Shown: piece after piece, positions 16,610 to 24,503 of the stretch
Layout of the letters: each line of letters starts with the position of its first letter
Position numbering within the stretch: position 1 is the stretch's first letter
NCBI GenBank assembly: GCA_035626475.1
Contig: DASPNP010000050.1
Span: 1-64,000, forward strand
Reading direction: 5' to 3'
From: DASPKT01 sp035626475
GTDB lineage: Bacteria; Pseudomonadota; Alphaproteobacteria; Azospirillales; Azospirillaceae
Length of the DNA stretch: 64,000 nt
The notes under the pieces: generated by a model
Databases searched by the model: none
Told to the model about the DNA's origin: nothing
Seen by the model: only the letters and a program-made list of their open reading frames with translations
Made by a program: the position numbers and the translations under genes

Positions 16610-16957
16610 TCAGCTGATGCGCTCGATGGCCCGCACGTTCAGCGGCCGGCCATCGGCGACGATGCGTCCGCTGGCCCGGCAGAGCCGGCCGGCGGTGTCG
16701 GGCACCAGCGCGATCTTCGCCTCCGCCGCGAGGGTGGAAGCCGGCGGGCCGACGCGCACCAGATACTCCTCGCTGGCGCGGGCGCGAAGGACGATTCCGT
16801 CGGGGGTGATGGCCCATCCGTTGACCCGGGCGACCTCGACGCATTCCATGACCGGGTCGGCGGACGCGACGGCCTGGGCCGCGGGCGCCACCGGCGCGCA
16901 GGCGGCGGTCGCGGCGAGGAGAAGGGCGAGGGAGGCGGGTCTAGCGGCTCGCATCAT
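16610..16957 (-). CDS. Small lipoprotein-like hypothetical protein
   Basis: A 115-residue protein. ATG 16957 is chosen because it gives a compact signal sequence, MMRAARPASLALLLAATAAC, with a lipobox-like LAATAAC. After an Ala/Pro linker (APVAPAAQAVASADP) comes a small domain with two more cysteines (MECVEV and GRLCRAS), likely a disulfide. No family recognised. It is probably attached to the outer membrane and is co-directional with the phosphatase gene that follows it. Confidence 0.65.
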   Translation of the reverse strand: MMRAARPASLALLLAATAACAPVAPAAQAVASADPVMECVEVARVNGWAITPDGIVLRARASEEYLVRVGPPASTLAAEAKIALVPDTAGRLCRASGRIVADGRPLNVRAIERIS

Positions 16958-17021
16958 GGCGGCGGCTCCGGGCGGATATCTTCCCGGCATATGGGCGACT
17001 GCACGGCTGGGCCAATAAGCA

Positions 17022-17052
17022 AAACGGCCGATGCGCGAGGCACCGGCCGTTT
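17022..17052 (-). terminator. Rho-independent terminator after tRNA-Pro
   Basis: On the minus strand, AAACGGCCG and CGGCCGTTT form a 9-bp stem around a 13-nt loop, followed by TTTTGCTTATT. It lies just downstream of the tRNA-Pro 3' end. Confidence 0.75.
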
Positions 17053-17068
17053 CGATTGACCCGAGGGA

Positions 17069-17145
17069 TGGTCGGAGAGAGAGGATTCGAACCTCCGGCC
17101 CCTGCCTCCCGAAAGCAGTGCTCTACCAGGCTGAGCTACTCTCCG
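17069..17145 (-). tRNA. tRNA-Pro (anticodon CGG)
   Basis: A 77-nt gene with encoded CCA. Acceptor stem CGGAGAG pairs with CTCTCCG. The anticodon stem CTGCT/GGCAG encloses loop TTCGGGA, giving anticodon CGG. The T arm contains GGTTCGAATCC. The D arm GCTCAGCCTGGTAGAGC is standard. Followed by a rho-independent terminator. Confidence 0.97.
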
Positions 17146-17196
17146 TCGCCCCGGGTGGGCGGGTATATAGCGGCCCGGGACGGCCGCCGCAAGCGT

Positions 17197-18219
17197 TTAA
17201 TAGTCGCGATCCACCACGAAATCGATGACGTCGAGCAGGGCGCGCTTTTCCACCGAGGCGGGGAACAGGCCGAGCGCGTCGCGGGCCACGGCGCCGTAGT
17301 GGCGGGCGCGCTCGATGCTGTCGCGCAGCGCGTTGTGCTTGGTCATCAGGCCGATGGCGCGCTCCAGGTCACCGTCCTCCTGCACCATCTGCTCCATGCA
17401 GCGGCGCCAGAAGGCGCGCTCATCGTCGTCGCCCCGGCGGAAGGCCAGGACCACGGGCAGGGTGATCTTGCCCTCGCGGAAATCGTCGCCGATGGACTTG
17501 CCGAGGCGCGCCTGCACCGCCGAATAGTCCAGCACGTCGTCGACCAGCTGGAAGGCGATGCCGAGGTTCAGCCCGTAGCTGCGCAGCGCGTCCTCCTCGG
17601 TGGCGGGACGGTCGGCCACGACGGCGCCGATGCGGCAGGCGGCGGCGAACAGCTCGGCGGTCTTCGCCTTGATGACCTCGAGATAGGCCTCCTCGCTGGT
17701 CTCCGTGTCGTTGGAGGTCGTCAGCTGCAGCACCTCGCCCTCGGCGATGACGGCCGAGGCGTTGGAGAGGATGCGCAGCACGTCCAGCGATCCGTCCTCG
17801 ACCATTACCTGGAAGGCGCGGGCGAACAGGAAGTCGCCGACCAGCACGCTGGCCTTGTTGCCGAACACGGCATTGGCCGAGGCCTGGCCGCGACGCATGT
17901 CGCTCTCGTCCACCACGTCGTCATGCAGCAGCGTGGCGGTGTGGATGAACTCGACGCAGGCGGCCAGCGCCTTCTGCCGGTCGCCGCGGTAGCCGCACAG
18001 CCGCGCCGCCGCGAGCGTCAGCACCGGGCGCAGGCGCTTGCCGCCCGAGGCCACGAGATAGCTGGCGAGCTCGGGGATGAGCGCCACCGGCGACTGCATG
18101 CGCCGGACGATGATATCGTTCACTTGGCGGAGATCGTCGGAGACCAGCCCGATCAGGGCCTCCAGCGCGTCGCCTCCCGCCTTGCGGCGCTTCTCATCGA
18201 GGTTGGTGACGACGGCCAC
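17197..18219 (-). CDS. ispB: Long-chain polyprenyl diphosphate synthase (octaprenyl/decaprenyl type)
   Basis: A 340-residue trans-prenyltransferase. Both aspartate-rich motifs are present: DDVVDESD (first, about residue 100) and DDVLDYS (second, about 227), with GGKRLRP near 60 and the K-A-K-T-A loop. GTG 18219 is preferred because AAGGAG lies 8 bp before it; an ATG 18 bp further upstream would place that ribosome binding site inside the gene. It extends farnesyl diphosphate with isopentenyl diphosphate to make the ubiquinone side chain; in alphaproteobacteria this is usually ten units, but length cannot be read from sequence here. Divergent from the DUF2007 gene. Confidence 0.93.
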   Translation of the reverse strand: MAVVTNLDEKRRKAGGDALEALIGLVSDDLRQVNDIIVRRMQSPVALIPELASYLVASGGKRLRPVLTLAAARLCGYRGDRQKALAACVEFIHTATLLHDDVVDESDMRRGQASANAVFGNKASVLVGDFLFARAFQVMVEDGSLDVLRILSNASAVIAEGEVLQLTTSNDTETSEEAYLEVIKAKTAELFAAACRIGAVVADRPATEEDALRSYGLNLGIAFQLVDDVLDYSAVQARLGKSIGDDFREGKITLPVVLAFRRGDDDERAFWRRCMEQMVQEDGDLERAIGLMTKHNALRDSIERARHYGAVARDALGLFPASVEKRALLDVIDFVVDRDY

Positions 18220-18391
18220 GATCTCTTCTCCTTGCATCGGCACCGCGCCGCCACCCCGGAGATGGCTCCGTTGACGCGCGCGGACAAGGACGCGAGCATA
18301 GCCACGCCGCCCTTCGGGTCAAGCGCGGGCGCCGCATGCCCAACCTGCCGCCCGGAACGGCGGTTCCCCTCCGGTTCTTAACGGTTCCTGA

Positions 18392-18607
18392 ATGAAACTC
18401 CTGATCACCTCCAACAATGCCGTCGAACTGTCCTGGCTGACGGCGTTGCTGGCGGATGCCGGCATCGAGGCGGTGCTGCTCGACCAGTACACCTCCATCG
18501 CCGAGGGCAGCATCGGCGCCATCCCCCGCCGGCTGATGGTGGAAGACGAGGATTGGGAGGCGGCGCGCGCGCTGCTGCGCGAGGCGGGGCATGAACCCGC
18601 GGGCTGA
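18392..18607 (+). CDS. DUF2007 family protein
   Basis: A 71-residue protein (MKLLITSNNAVELSWLTALLADAGIEAVLLDQYTS...IPRRLMVEDEDWEAARALL), the typical DUF2007 ferredoxin-like fold resembling PII/ACT-type signal proteins. The family is annotated as putative signal-transducing, without a proven ligand. Its last 17 bp overlap the methyltransferase gene, and this pairing is common in alphaproteobacteria. Confidence 0.88.
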   Translation: MKLLITSNNAVELSWLTALLADAGIEAVLLDQYTSIAEGSIGAIPRRLMVEDEDWEAARALLREAGHEPAG

Positions 18608-19343
18608 GGGCACCACCGAGGATTCGCTGCTGGGCGGCCGCGTCAGGCTGCTGCAGCCGGAGCAGGGATACCGCGCCGCCATCGACCCGGTCCTGCTGGC
18701 CGCTGCCACGCCCGCCCTCGATGGCGAGGCGGCGCTGGAGCTGGGCTGCGGCGCCGGGGCGGCGATGCTGTGCCTGGCGGCTCGGGTGCCGGGGCTGCGC
18801 CTGACCGGCCTGGAGCTGCAGCCGGCCGCTGCCGATCTCGCGCGGCGAAACGTCGCGCTGAACGGCTGGGAGGACCGGATGTCGGTCGTCGAGGGCGACC
18901 TGCTGCGCCCGCCCGAGACCCTGCGGCCCAACGGCTTCGACCGAATCCTCGCCAACCCGCCCTTCTACGGCGCCGGCGCCCACACGCGCTCACCCAGCCC
19001 GGGCAAGGCGGCGAGCCACGGGGAAGGGGAGGCGGACCTGGCCGCCTGGATCGGTGCGGCGCTGCGGCTGCTGAAGTCCAAGGGCACGCTGACGCTGATC
19101 CACCGGGCCGACCGGCTGGACGCGATCCTGGCCCTGATGAACGGCCGTTTCGGAGCCGTGACGATCCTGCCGCTGTGGCCGAAGGCGCGGGCGGAGGCGG
19201 GGCGCGTCATCGTCACGGGCCGCCGCGACGCCCGCACGCCCGCCCGCCTGCTGCCGGGACTGGTGCTGCACGGGGCGGACGGGCGCTACACGGCGGAGGC
19301 GGAAGCGGTGCTGCGGGACGGGGCGGCCCTACAATCCGGCTGA
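18591..19343 (+). CDS. TrmN6-like SAM-dependent methyltransferase
   Basis: A 250-residue Rossmann-fold methyltransferase. SAM-binding motif ALELGCGAGAAMLCLAAR near residue 48; acidic GLELQP; and catalytic NPPFYGAG near 125, the NPPY/F motif of N6-adenine methyltransferases. Similar to TrmN6 (YfiC), which methylates A37 of tRNA1-Val. The GYRAAIDPVLLAAA stretch near the N-terminus is typical. Translationally linked to the DUF2007 gene by overlap. Confidence 0.85.
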   Translation: MNPRAEGTTEDSLLGGRVRLLQPEQGYRAAIDPVLLAAATPALDGEAALELGCGAGAAMLCLAARVPGLRLTGLELQPAAADLARRNVALNGWEDRMSVVEGDLLRPPETLRPNGFDRILANPPFYGAGAHTRSPSPGKAASHGEGEADLAAWIGAALRLLKSKGTLTLIHRADRLDAILALMNGRFGAVTILPLWPKARAEAGRVIVTGRRDARTPARLLPGLVLHGADGRYTAEAEAVLRDGAALQSG

Positions 19344-19364
19344 GTCCACCCCATCTATAGCGTC

Positions 19365-20204
19365 ATGATCAGACGCAAAATCCGCTCCCTGCTGGGGAAG
19401 CCAAATCCGCCCATCGTCTCCGTCCTGCGCCTGTCCGGCATCATCGGCACCATGGGGGGCCTGAGGCCCGGCCTGTCCATGGCGACCACGGCCGGGCTGA
19501 TCGAGCGCGCCTTCGCGCCCAAGGGGCAGGCGGCGGTGGCGCTGGTGATCAACTCGCCCGGCGGCTCGCCGGTGCAGAGCTCCCTCATCGGCCGCCGCAT
19601 CCGGGCGCTGGCCGAGGAGAAGAAGGTGCCGGTGATCGCCTTCGTCGAGGACGTGGCGGCGTCGGGCGGCTACTGGCTGGCCTGCGCGGCGGACGAGATC
19701 TTCGTCGACGAGAGCTCCATCGTCGGCTCGATCGGCGTGGTGTCCTCGGGCTTCGGCTTCCAGGGGCTGATCGAGCGCTGGGGCATCGAGCGGCGCGTCC
19801 ATACGGCGGGCGAGCACAAGGCCATGCTCGACCCTTTCCGCCCCGAGGACCCGGCGGAGGTGGCGCGGCTGAAGGAGCTGCAGGGCGACATCCACGAGGC
19901 CTTCAAGGCGTGGGTGCGCGGCCGGCGCGGCCCCAAGCTGACGGCGCCGGAGGCGGAGCTCTTCACCGGCGCCTTCTGGACCGGGCGCAAGAGCGTCGAG
20001 CTCGGCCTGGCCGACGGGGTCGGCGACGCCCGCTCGGTTTTGCGCGCGCGCTTCGGCGACAAGGTGGCGCTGCGCGGCATCGCGGCGCGCAAGCCCTTCT
20101 GGCAGAAGCGCTTCGGTTCGATGGAGGGGCTCGCCGGCAGCGCCGCGGCCGGGCTGGTCGCAGCGGCAGAGGAGAGGGCGGTCTGGGCCCGCTACGGGCT
20201 CTGA
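19365..20204 (+). CDS. S49 family serine peptidase (SppA/SohB-like)
   Basis: A 279-residue ClpP-fold peptidase. Catalytic Ser100 lies in VAASGGYWLACAAD and the general-base Lys152 in AGEHKAMLDPF; the oxyanion-region INSPGGSP is at 63-69. No clear transmembrane anchor or signal peptide is seen at the N-terminus (MIRRKIRSLLGKPNPPIVSVLRL), so it is a short, possibly peripheral single-domain form. It probably degrades signal peptides or membrane-protein fragments. Follows the methyltransferase by 21 bp. Confidence 0.9.
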   Translation: MIRRKIRSLLGKPNPPIVSVLRLSGIIGTMGGLRPGLSMATTAGLIERAFAPKGQAAVALVINSPGGSPVQSSLIGRRIRALAEEKKVPVIAFVEDVAASGGYWLACAADEIFVDESSIVGSIGVVSSGFGFQGLIERWGIERRVHTAGEHKAMLDPFRPEDPAEVARLKELQGDIHEAFKAWVRGRRGPKLTAPEAELFTGAFWTGRKSVELGLADGVGDARSVLRARFGDKVALRGIAARKPFWQKRFGSMEGLAGSAAAGLVAAAEERAVWARYGL

Positions 20205-20302
20205 CCAGACACCCGCTCGCCCGCACCCGCCAGCTGTGCTAAGTGATCCGGCGCCGCGCTCCGCATGGGGCGCCGATCCGCCGTGAGCGCGCGCCCCATA
20301 CC

Positions 20303-21745
20303 GTGATCAACCTCCGCCCCGTCTTCAACATCATCTCGATCCTGGTCTTCTTCCTGGGCCTGGGCATGCTCGTGCCGGCCCTGGCAGACCTGGCCGTGGG
20401 CAACCGCGACTGGAAGGCCTTCGTGGTGGCGGCGGCCTTCACCGTCGGCATCTCCGGCGCGGTCTACCTGTCGACCCAGGACGAGCCCAAGCCGCTGACG
20501 GTGCGCCAGTTCTTCCTGCTGACGACGCTGTCCTGGCTGGTGACGGCGCTGGTCTGCGCCGTGCCCTTCATGTGGAGCACGCTGCACCTGTCCTTCACCG
20601 ACGCGGTGTTCGAATCCATGTCGGGCCTGACCACGACGGGCGGCACGGTCATCGTCGGGCTGGACAACGCGCCGCCCGGCGTCCTGCTGTGGCGGGCGCT
20701 GCTGAACTGGTTCGGCGGAGTCGGCATCATCGTCATGGCCATCACCATCCTGCCGGTGCTGCGGGTCGGCGGCATGCAGCTGTTCCGAACCGAATCGTCC
20801 GACCGCGGCGAGAAGCCCTTCGCCACCCTGCGCGAGACGGCGAACGCCATCGCCCTGATCTACGTCACGCTGACGGTACTGGCGGCGGTCGCCTACCGGC
20901 TGGCGGGGATGCCGACCTTCGACGCCATCTGCCATGCCATGGCCGTCATCGCGACCGGCGGCTTCTCGACCAAGGACGCCTCCATCGGCGCCTTCGGCAG
21001 CCAGGCCATCATCTGGGTCACCACCTTCGGCATGCTCGCCGGGTCGCTGCCGCTGACCTGGTATATCCGGGCGCTCAGGGGCACCGGCCGCGTCTCGGAC
21101 GAGCAGATCAAGCTGTTCCTCATCGTGATGCTGGCCGCCAGCGTCGTGATGTCGATCCATGTGCTGCTGGTCACCGACCTGCCGCCGAGCTGGGCCATCA
21201 CCCACGCCTTCATGAACGTGGTGTCGATCGCCACCACCACCGGATTCGTCTCCGCCGACTATTCGCTGTGGGGCAATTTCGCGGTGACGTTCTTTTTCCT
21301 GCTGTTCTTCGTCGGCGGCTGCACCGGTTCGACGACGGGGGCGATCAAGATCTTCCGTTGGATGATCCTGTTCAAGGGCATCCGGGTCCAGATGACCCGC
21401 ATGGTGCAGCCGCACCGCATCGCCCTGCCGATGTACGAGGGCAAGCCCGTCGGCGCCGACGTCATCGAGTCGGTCATCAACTTCGCGGTGATGTACTTCG
21501 TCGTCTTCGCGGTGCTGACGGCGGCGGTCGCGGCGCAGGGGATGGATTTCGTCACGGCGGTGACCGGGGTGGCCGCCGCTATCGGCAATGTCGGTCCCGC
21601 CCTCGGCCACCTGATCGGCCCGGCCGGTACCTACCAGCCGGTGGAGGACGGGGTGCTCTGGGTCTTCACCCTGGGCATGCTGCTGGGCCGGCTGGAGATC
21701 TTCACCGCGCTGATCCTGCTGAGCCCCGGCTTCTGGCGGAGCTAG
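20303..21745 (+). CDS. trkH: TrkH family potassium uptake protein
   Basis: About 480 residues from GTG 20303 (MINLRPVFNIISILVFFLGLGMLVPALADL), a start that fits the family; the frame is open 20 codons further upstream. Four membrane-pore repeats are seen, each with a selectivity-filter glycine region: MSGLTTTGGTVI, AVIATGGFSTKD, IATTTGFVSADY and AIGNVGPALGHL. The WFGGVGIIVMAITILP stretch is typical. Forms the potassium-translocating subunit of the Trk system, working with cytosolic TrkA, which is not in the window. Confidence 0.95.
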   Translation: MINLRPVFNIISILVFFLGLGMLVPALADLAVGNRDWKAFVVAAAFTVGISGAVYLSTQDEPKPLTVRQFFLLTTLSWLVTALVCAVPFMWSTLHLSFTDAVFESMSGLTTTGGTVIVGLDNAPPGVLLWRALLNWFGGVGIIVMAITILPVLRVGGMQLFRTESSDRGEKPFATLRETANAIALIYVTLTVLAAVAYRLAGMPTFDAICHAMAVIATGGFSTKDASIGAFGSQAIIWVTTFGMLAGSLPLTWYIRALRGTGRVSDEQIKLFLIVMLAASVVMSIHVLLVTDLPPSWAITHAFMNVVSIATTTGFVSADYSLWGNFAVTFFFLLFFVGGCTGSTTGAIKIFRWMILFKGIRVQMTRMVQPHRIALPMYEGKPVGADVIESVINFAVMYFVVFAVLTAAVAAQGMDFVTAVTGVAAAIGNVGPALGHLIGPAGTYQPVEDGVLWVFTLGMLLGRLEIFTALILLSPGFWRS

Positions 21746-21811
21746 CCCTTCCGGTGCAAGGGCATTTCCGCTAAGGCTCTGGGGACCACGCCTGTTTCCG
21801 GAGCCCGCCCG

Positions 21812-23233
21812 ATGATCGCCAAGCGTATCCTTCCCGGCCTCGCGGCCCTCGCCCTGCTGGCGGCCATGCCGGCCGCCGCCGAGCCGGCGCACATCCCGGA
21901 GAAGGCGCTGCCGGTGGTGAAGGAGCTGCAGGCCAAGGCGCTGGCCGGCGGTTCGCCCGGCTACGCACTGGTGGAGTCGCTGACGACCGAGGTCGGGCCG
22001 CGCCTGACCGGCACGCCGGGAGACGCCGCCGCCGTGAAATGGGCCGTCGCCAAGTTCAAGGAGCTGGGCTTCGACAAGGTCTGGACCGAGCCGGTGGTCT
22101 ACAAGGGCTGGATCCGCGGCACCGAGAAGGCCGCCATCACCGCGCCGTTCCCGCAGAACCTGGTGATCACCGGCTTGGGCTACACGGTCGCCACCCCGCC
22201 GGGCGGAGTCGAGGCGGAGGTCGCCTACTTCGCCAGCTACGAGGAGCTGCTGGCAGCGCCCGAGGGGTCGCTGAACGGCAAGATCGCCTTCGTCAACGAG
22301 GTGATGATCCGCCACACGCAGGGCCACGGCTACGGCTTCATCGGCGCCATGCGCGGCGACGGGCCGGTGCAGGCGGCCAGGCGCGGCGCCTCCGCCCTGC
22401 TGATCCGCTCGCTGGGCACCCACAGCCACCGCTTCCCCCACACAGGCGTCACCGAGCATGACGAGGGCGTCAGGGTCGTGCCCTCGGCAGCATTGTCGCC
22501 GCCCGACGCCGACCAGCTCCGCCGCATCATCGTCGACCGCGGTCAGACCGTGCGGGTGAAGCTGGAGCTCGCCACCGAGTTCCCCGGCCAGGTCACCACC
22601 CACAACGTCATCGGCGAGCTGCGCGGCCGCGAGACGCCGGACGAGATCGTGCTGATCGGCGCGCACCTGGACAGCTGGGATCTGGGCACCGGCGCGCTGG
22701 ACGACGGCGCCGGCGTCGGCATCGTCATGGGCGCCGGCAAGCTGATCCGCGACCTGCCGAAGCGCCCGCGCCGCACCGTGCGCGTGGTGCTGTTCGCGGC
22801 GGAGGAGATCGGGCTGGTCGGCGCCAAGGCCTATGCCGAGGCGCACAAGGACAGCCTCGCGAAGCACGTCATCGCCACCGAGGCGGATTTCGGCGCCGGG
22901 CCCATCTACGCGCTCAGCACCTATGTCCACCCGGACGCCGAGCCGGCGCTGACCGTGATCCGCCGGGCGCTGGGGCCGCTGCGGATCATCGCCGGCGACA
23001 AGCGCGCCACGGGCGGGCCCGACGTCAGCGTGCTGCGCGCCCAGGGCGTGCCGGTCGTCAGCCTGCAGATGGACGGGTCGGATTACTTCGACTACCACCA
23101 CACGCCGGACGACACCTTCGACAAGGTGGACCGGGCCAAGCTGGAGCAGTCCATCGCGGCCTACGCCACCTTCACCTGGCTGGCGGCGGAGGCGACGGGC
23201 ACGTTCGGCCCGATCTCCCCGCCGGGCAAGTAG
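21812..23233 (+). CDS. Secreted M28 family metallopeptidase
   Basis: A 473-residue protein with a signal peptide (MIAKRILPGLAALALLAAMPAAAEP). An inserted PA-like region spans roughly residues 120-265. The zinc-binding residues are visible in GAHLDSWDLGTGALDDGAG (His and Asp), FAAEEIGLVG (Glu-Glu, catalytic and ligand), ATEADFG, and FDYHHTPDDT (His). Overall order resembles carboxypeptidase Q (PGCP)-type M28 enzymes. Probably a periplasmic amino- or dipeptidase. 66 bp after trkH. Confidence 0.92.
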   Translation: MIAKRILPGLAALALLAAMPAAAEPAHIPEKALPVVKELQAKALAGGSPGYALVESLTTEVGPRLTGTPGDAAAVKWAVAKFKELGFDKVWTEPVVYKGWIRGTEKAAITAPFPQNLVITGLGYTVATPPGGVEAEVAYFASYEELLAAPEGSLNGKIAFVNEVMIRHTQGHGYGFIGAMRGDGPVQAARRGASALLIRSLGTHSHRFPHTGVTEHDEGVRVVPSAALSPPDADQLRRIIVDRGQTVRVKLELATEFPGQVTTHNVIGELRGRETPDEIVLIGAHLDSWDLGTGALDDGAGVGIVMGAGKLIRDLPKRPRRTVRVVLFAAEEIGLVGAKAYAEAHKDSLAKHVIATEADFGAGPIYALSTYVHPDAEPALTVIRRALGPLRIIAGDKRATGGPDVSVLRAQGVPVVSLQMDGSDYFDYHHTPDDTFDKVDRAKLEQSIAAYATFTWLAAEATGTFGPISPPGK

Positions 23234-23242
23234 GGCAGGGCC

Positions 23243-23494
23243 ATGGGCAAGATCCTTCTCCTGGCGCTGATCATCGTGGCGGTCTGGTTCGCCTTCCGCA
23301 CCGGCGCGCGCATCCAGGCCAAGCGCATGCGCACGGCCCAGCGCAAGGGCGAGCTGGACCGCGGCACCGGCAAACCCGCCCAGCCGAAGGCCGACGACGC
23401 CGAGGAGATGCGCGCCTGCGCCGTCTGCGGCGCCTTCGTGCCCGTCACGGGCGCCCAGCCCTGCGGCAAGGCGGGGTGCCCGCAGGGGCGATGA
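23243..23494 (+). CDS. PP0621-like small membrane-anchored zinc-ribbon protein
   Basis: An 83-residue protein with an N-terminal transmembrane helix (ILLLALIIVAVWFAF), a basic linker, and a C-terminal cysteine cluster (RACAVCGAFVPVTGAQPCGKAGC), which could bind zinc. This layout matches the PP0621 family of short anchored zinc-ribbon proteins of unknown function. It starts 10 bp after the M28 peptidase gene. Confidence 0.7.
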   Translation: MGKILLLALIIVAVWFAFRTGARIQAKRMRTAQRKGELDRGTGKPAQPKADDAEEMRACAVCGAFVPVTGAQPCGKAGCPQGR

Positions 23495-23618
23495 GGGGTG
23501 GCGAAGGGGGCGACCCTAACCTCCCGCGCACCGGCCCCGGCCTTTCCCCGCCTTGATTCCGGCACATGGCCCCTTTAAGGTGCGCCGCACTGCAACATAA
23601 CCATAAAGCGGTCCGGCG

Positions 23619-24500
23619 ATGGCCTTGGGCGGAACGTCGAAGCCCCTCAGTTTCCAGGGGCTGATCCTCACCCTTCACCAGTTCTGGTCGGAGCAGGGCT
23701 GCCTGATCCTGCAGCCCTACGACATGGAAGTGGGGGCGGGCACCTTCCACCCGGCGACGACGCTGCGCGCGCTGGGCCCGGACCCGTGGAAGGCGGCCTT
23801 CGTGCAGCCCTCGCGCCGGCCCAAGGACGGGCGCTACGGCGAGAACCCGAACCGGCTGCAGCACTACTACCAGTACCAGGTGATCCTGAAGCCGTCGCCC
23901 GCCGACGCGCAGGAGCTGTACCTGCAGAGCCTGTACCGCCTGGGCATCGATCCGGCGCTGCACGACATCCGCTTCGTCGAGGACGATTGGGAAAGCCCGA
24001 CCCTGGGCGCCTGGGGCCTGGGCTGGGAAGTCTGGTGCGACGGCATGGAGGTGACGCAATTCACCTATTTCCAGCAGGTCGGCGGCATCGAGTGCAACCC
24101 GGTCGCGGTCGAGCTGACCTACGGGCTGGAGCGACTGGCCATGTACATCCAGGGCGTCGAGAACGTCTACGACCTGGATTTCAACGGCCAGGGCGTGAAG
24201 TACGGCGACGTGTTCCTGCGCGCCGAGAAGGAATACAGCGCGCATAATTTCGAGCACGCCAACACCGACATGCTGCTGCAGCACTTCAAGGACGCCGAGG
24301 CCGAGTGCGCGGCGCTGCTGAAGCACGGTTTGGCGCTGCCGGCCTATGACCAGTGCATCAAGGCTTCGCACCTGTTCAACCTGCTGGACGCGCGCGGCGT
24401 CATCTCCGTCGTCGAGCGCCAGAGCTACATCCTGCGCGTCCGCACCCTCGCCAAGGCCTGCTGCGAAGGCTGGCTGGCCGGCTCTAGTAAGGCTGCCTGA
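23619..24500 (+). CDS. glyQ: Glycyl-tRNA synthetase alpha subunit
   Basis: A 293-residue class II synthetase subunit. Clear family stretches are SFQGLILTLHQFWSEQGCLILQPYDMEVGAGTFHPATTLRALGP, FVQPSRRPKDGRYGENPNRLQHYYQYQVILKPSP (motif 2), and ECNPVAVELTYGLERLAMYIQGVENVYDL (motif 3). It holds the catalytic site for glycyl-adenylate formation in the alpha2beta2 enzyme. Followed 3 bp later by glyS. A possible -35 TTGATT lies at 23553-23558, with a poor -10. Confidence 0.98.
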   Translation: MALGGTSKPLSFQGLILTLHQFWSEQGCLILQPYDMEVGAGTFHPATTLRALGPDPWKAAFVQPSRRPKDGRYGENPNRLQHYYQYQVILKPSPADAQELYLQSLYRLGIDPALHDIRFVEDDWESPTLGAWGLGWEVWCDGMEVTQFTYFQQVGGIECNPVAVELTYGLERLAMYIQGVENVYDLDFNGQGVKYGDVFLRAEKEYSAHNFEHANTDMLLQHFKDAEAECAALLKHGLALPAYDQCIKASHLFNLLDARGVISVVERQSYILRVRTLAKACCEGWLAGSSKAA

Positions 24501-24503
24501 CCC

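Noticed and set aside
20192..23101. A 969-residue frame opposite trkH and the M28 peptidase
   Set aside because: Antisense shadow; the plus-strand proteins have full family motifs.
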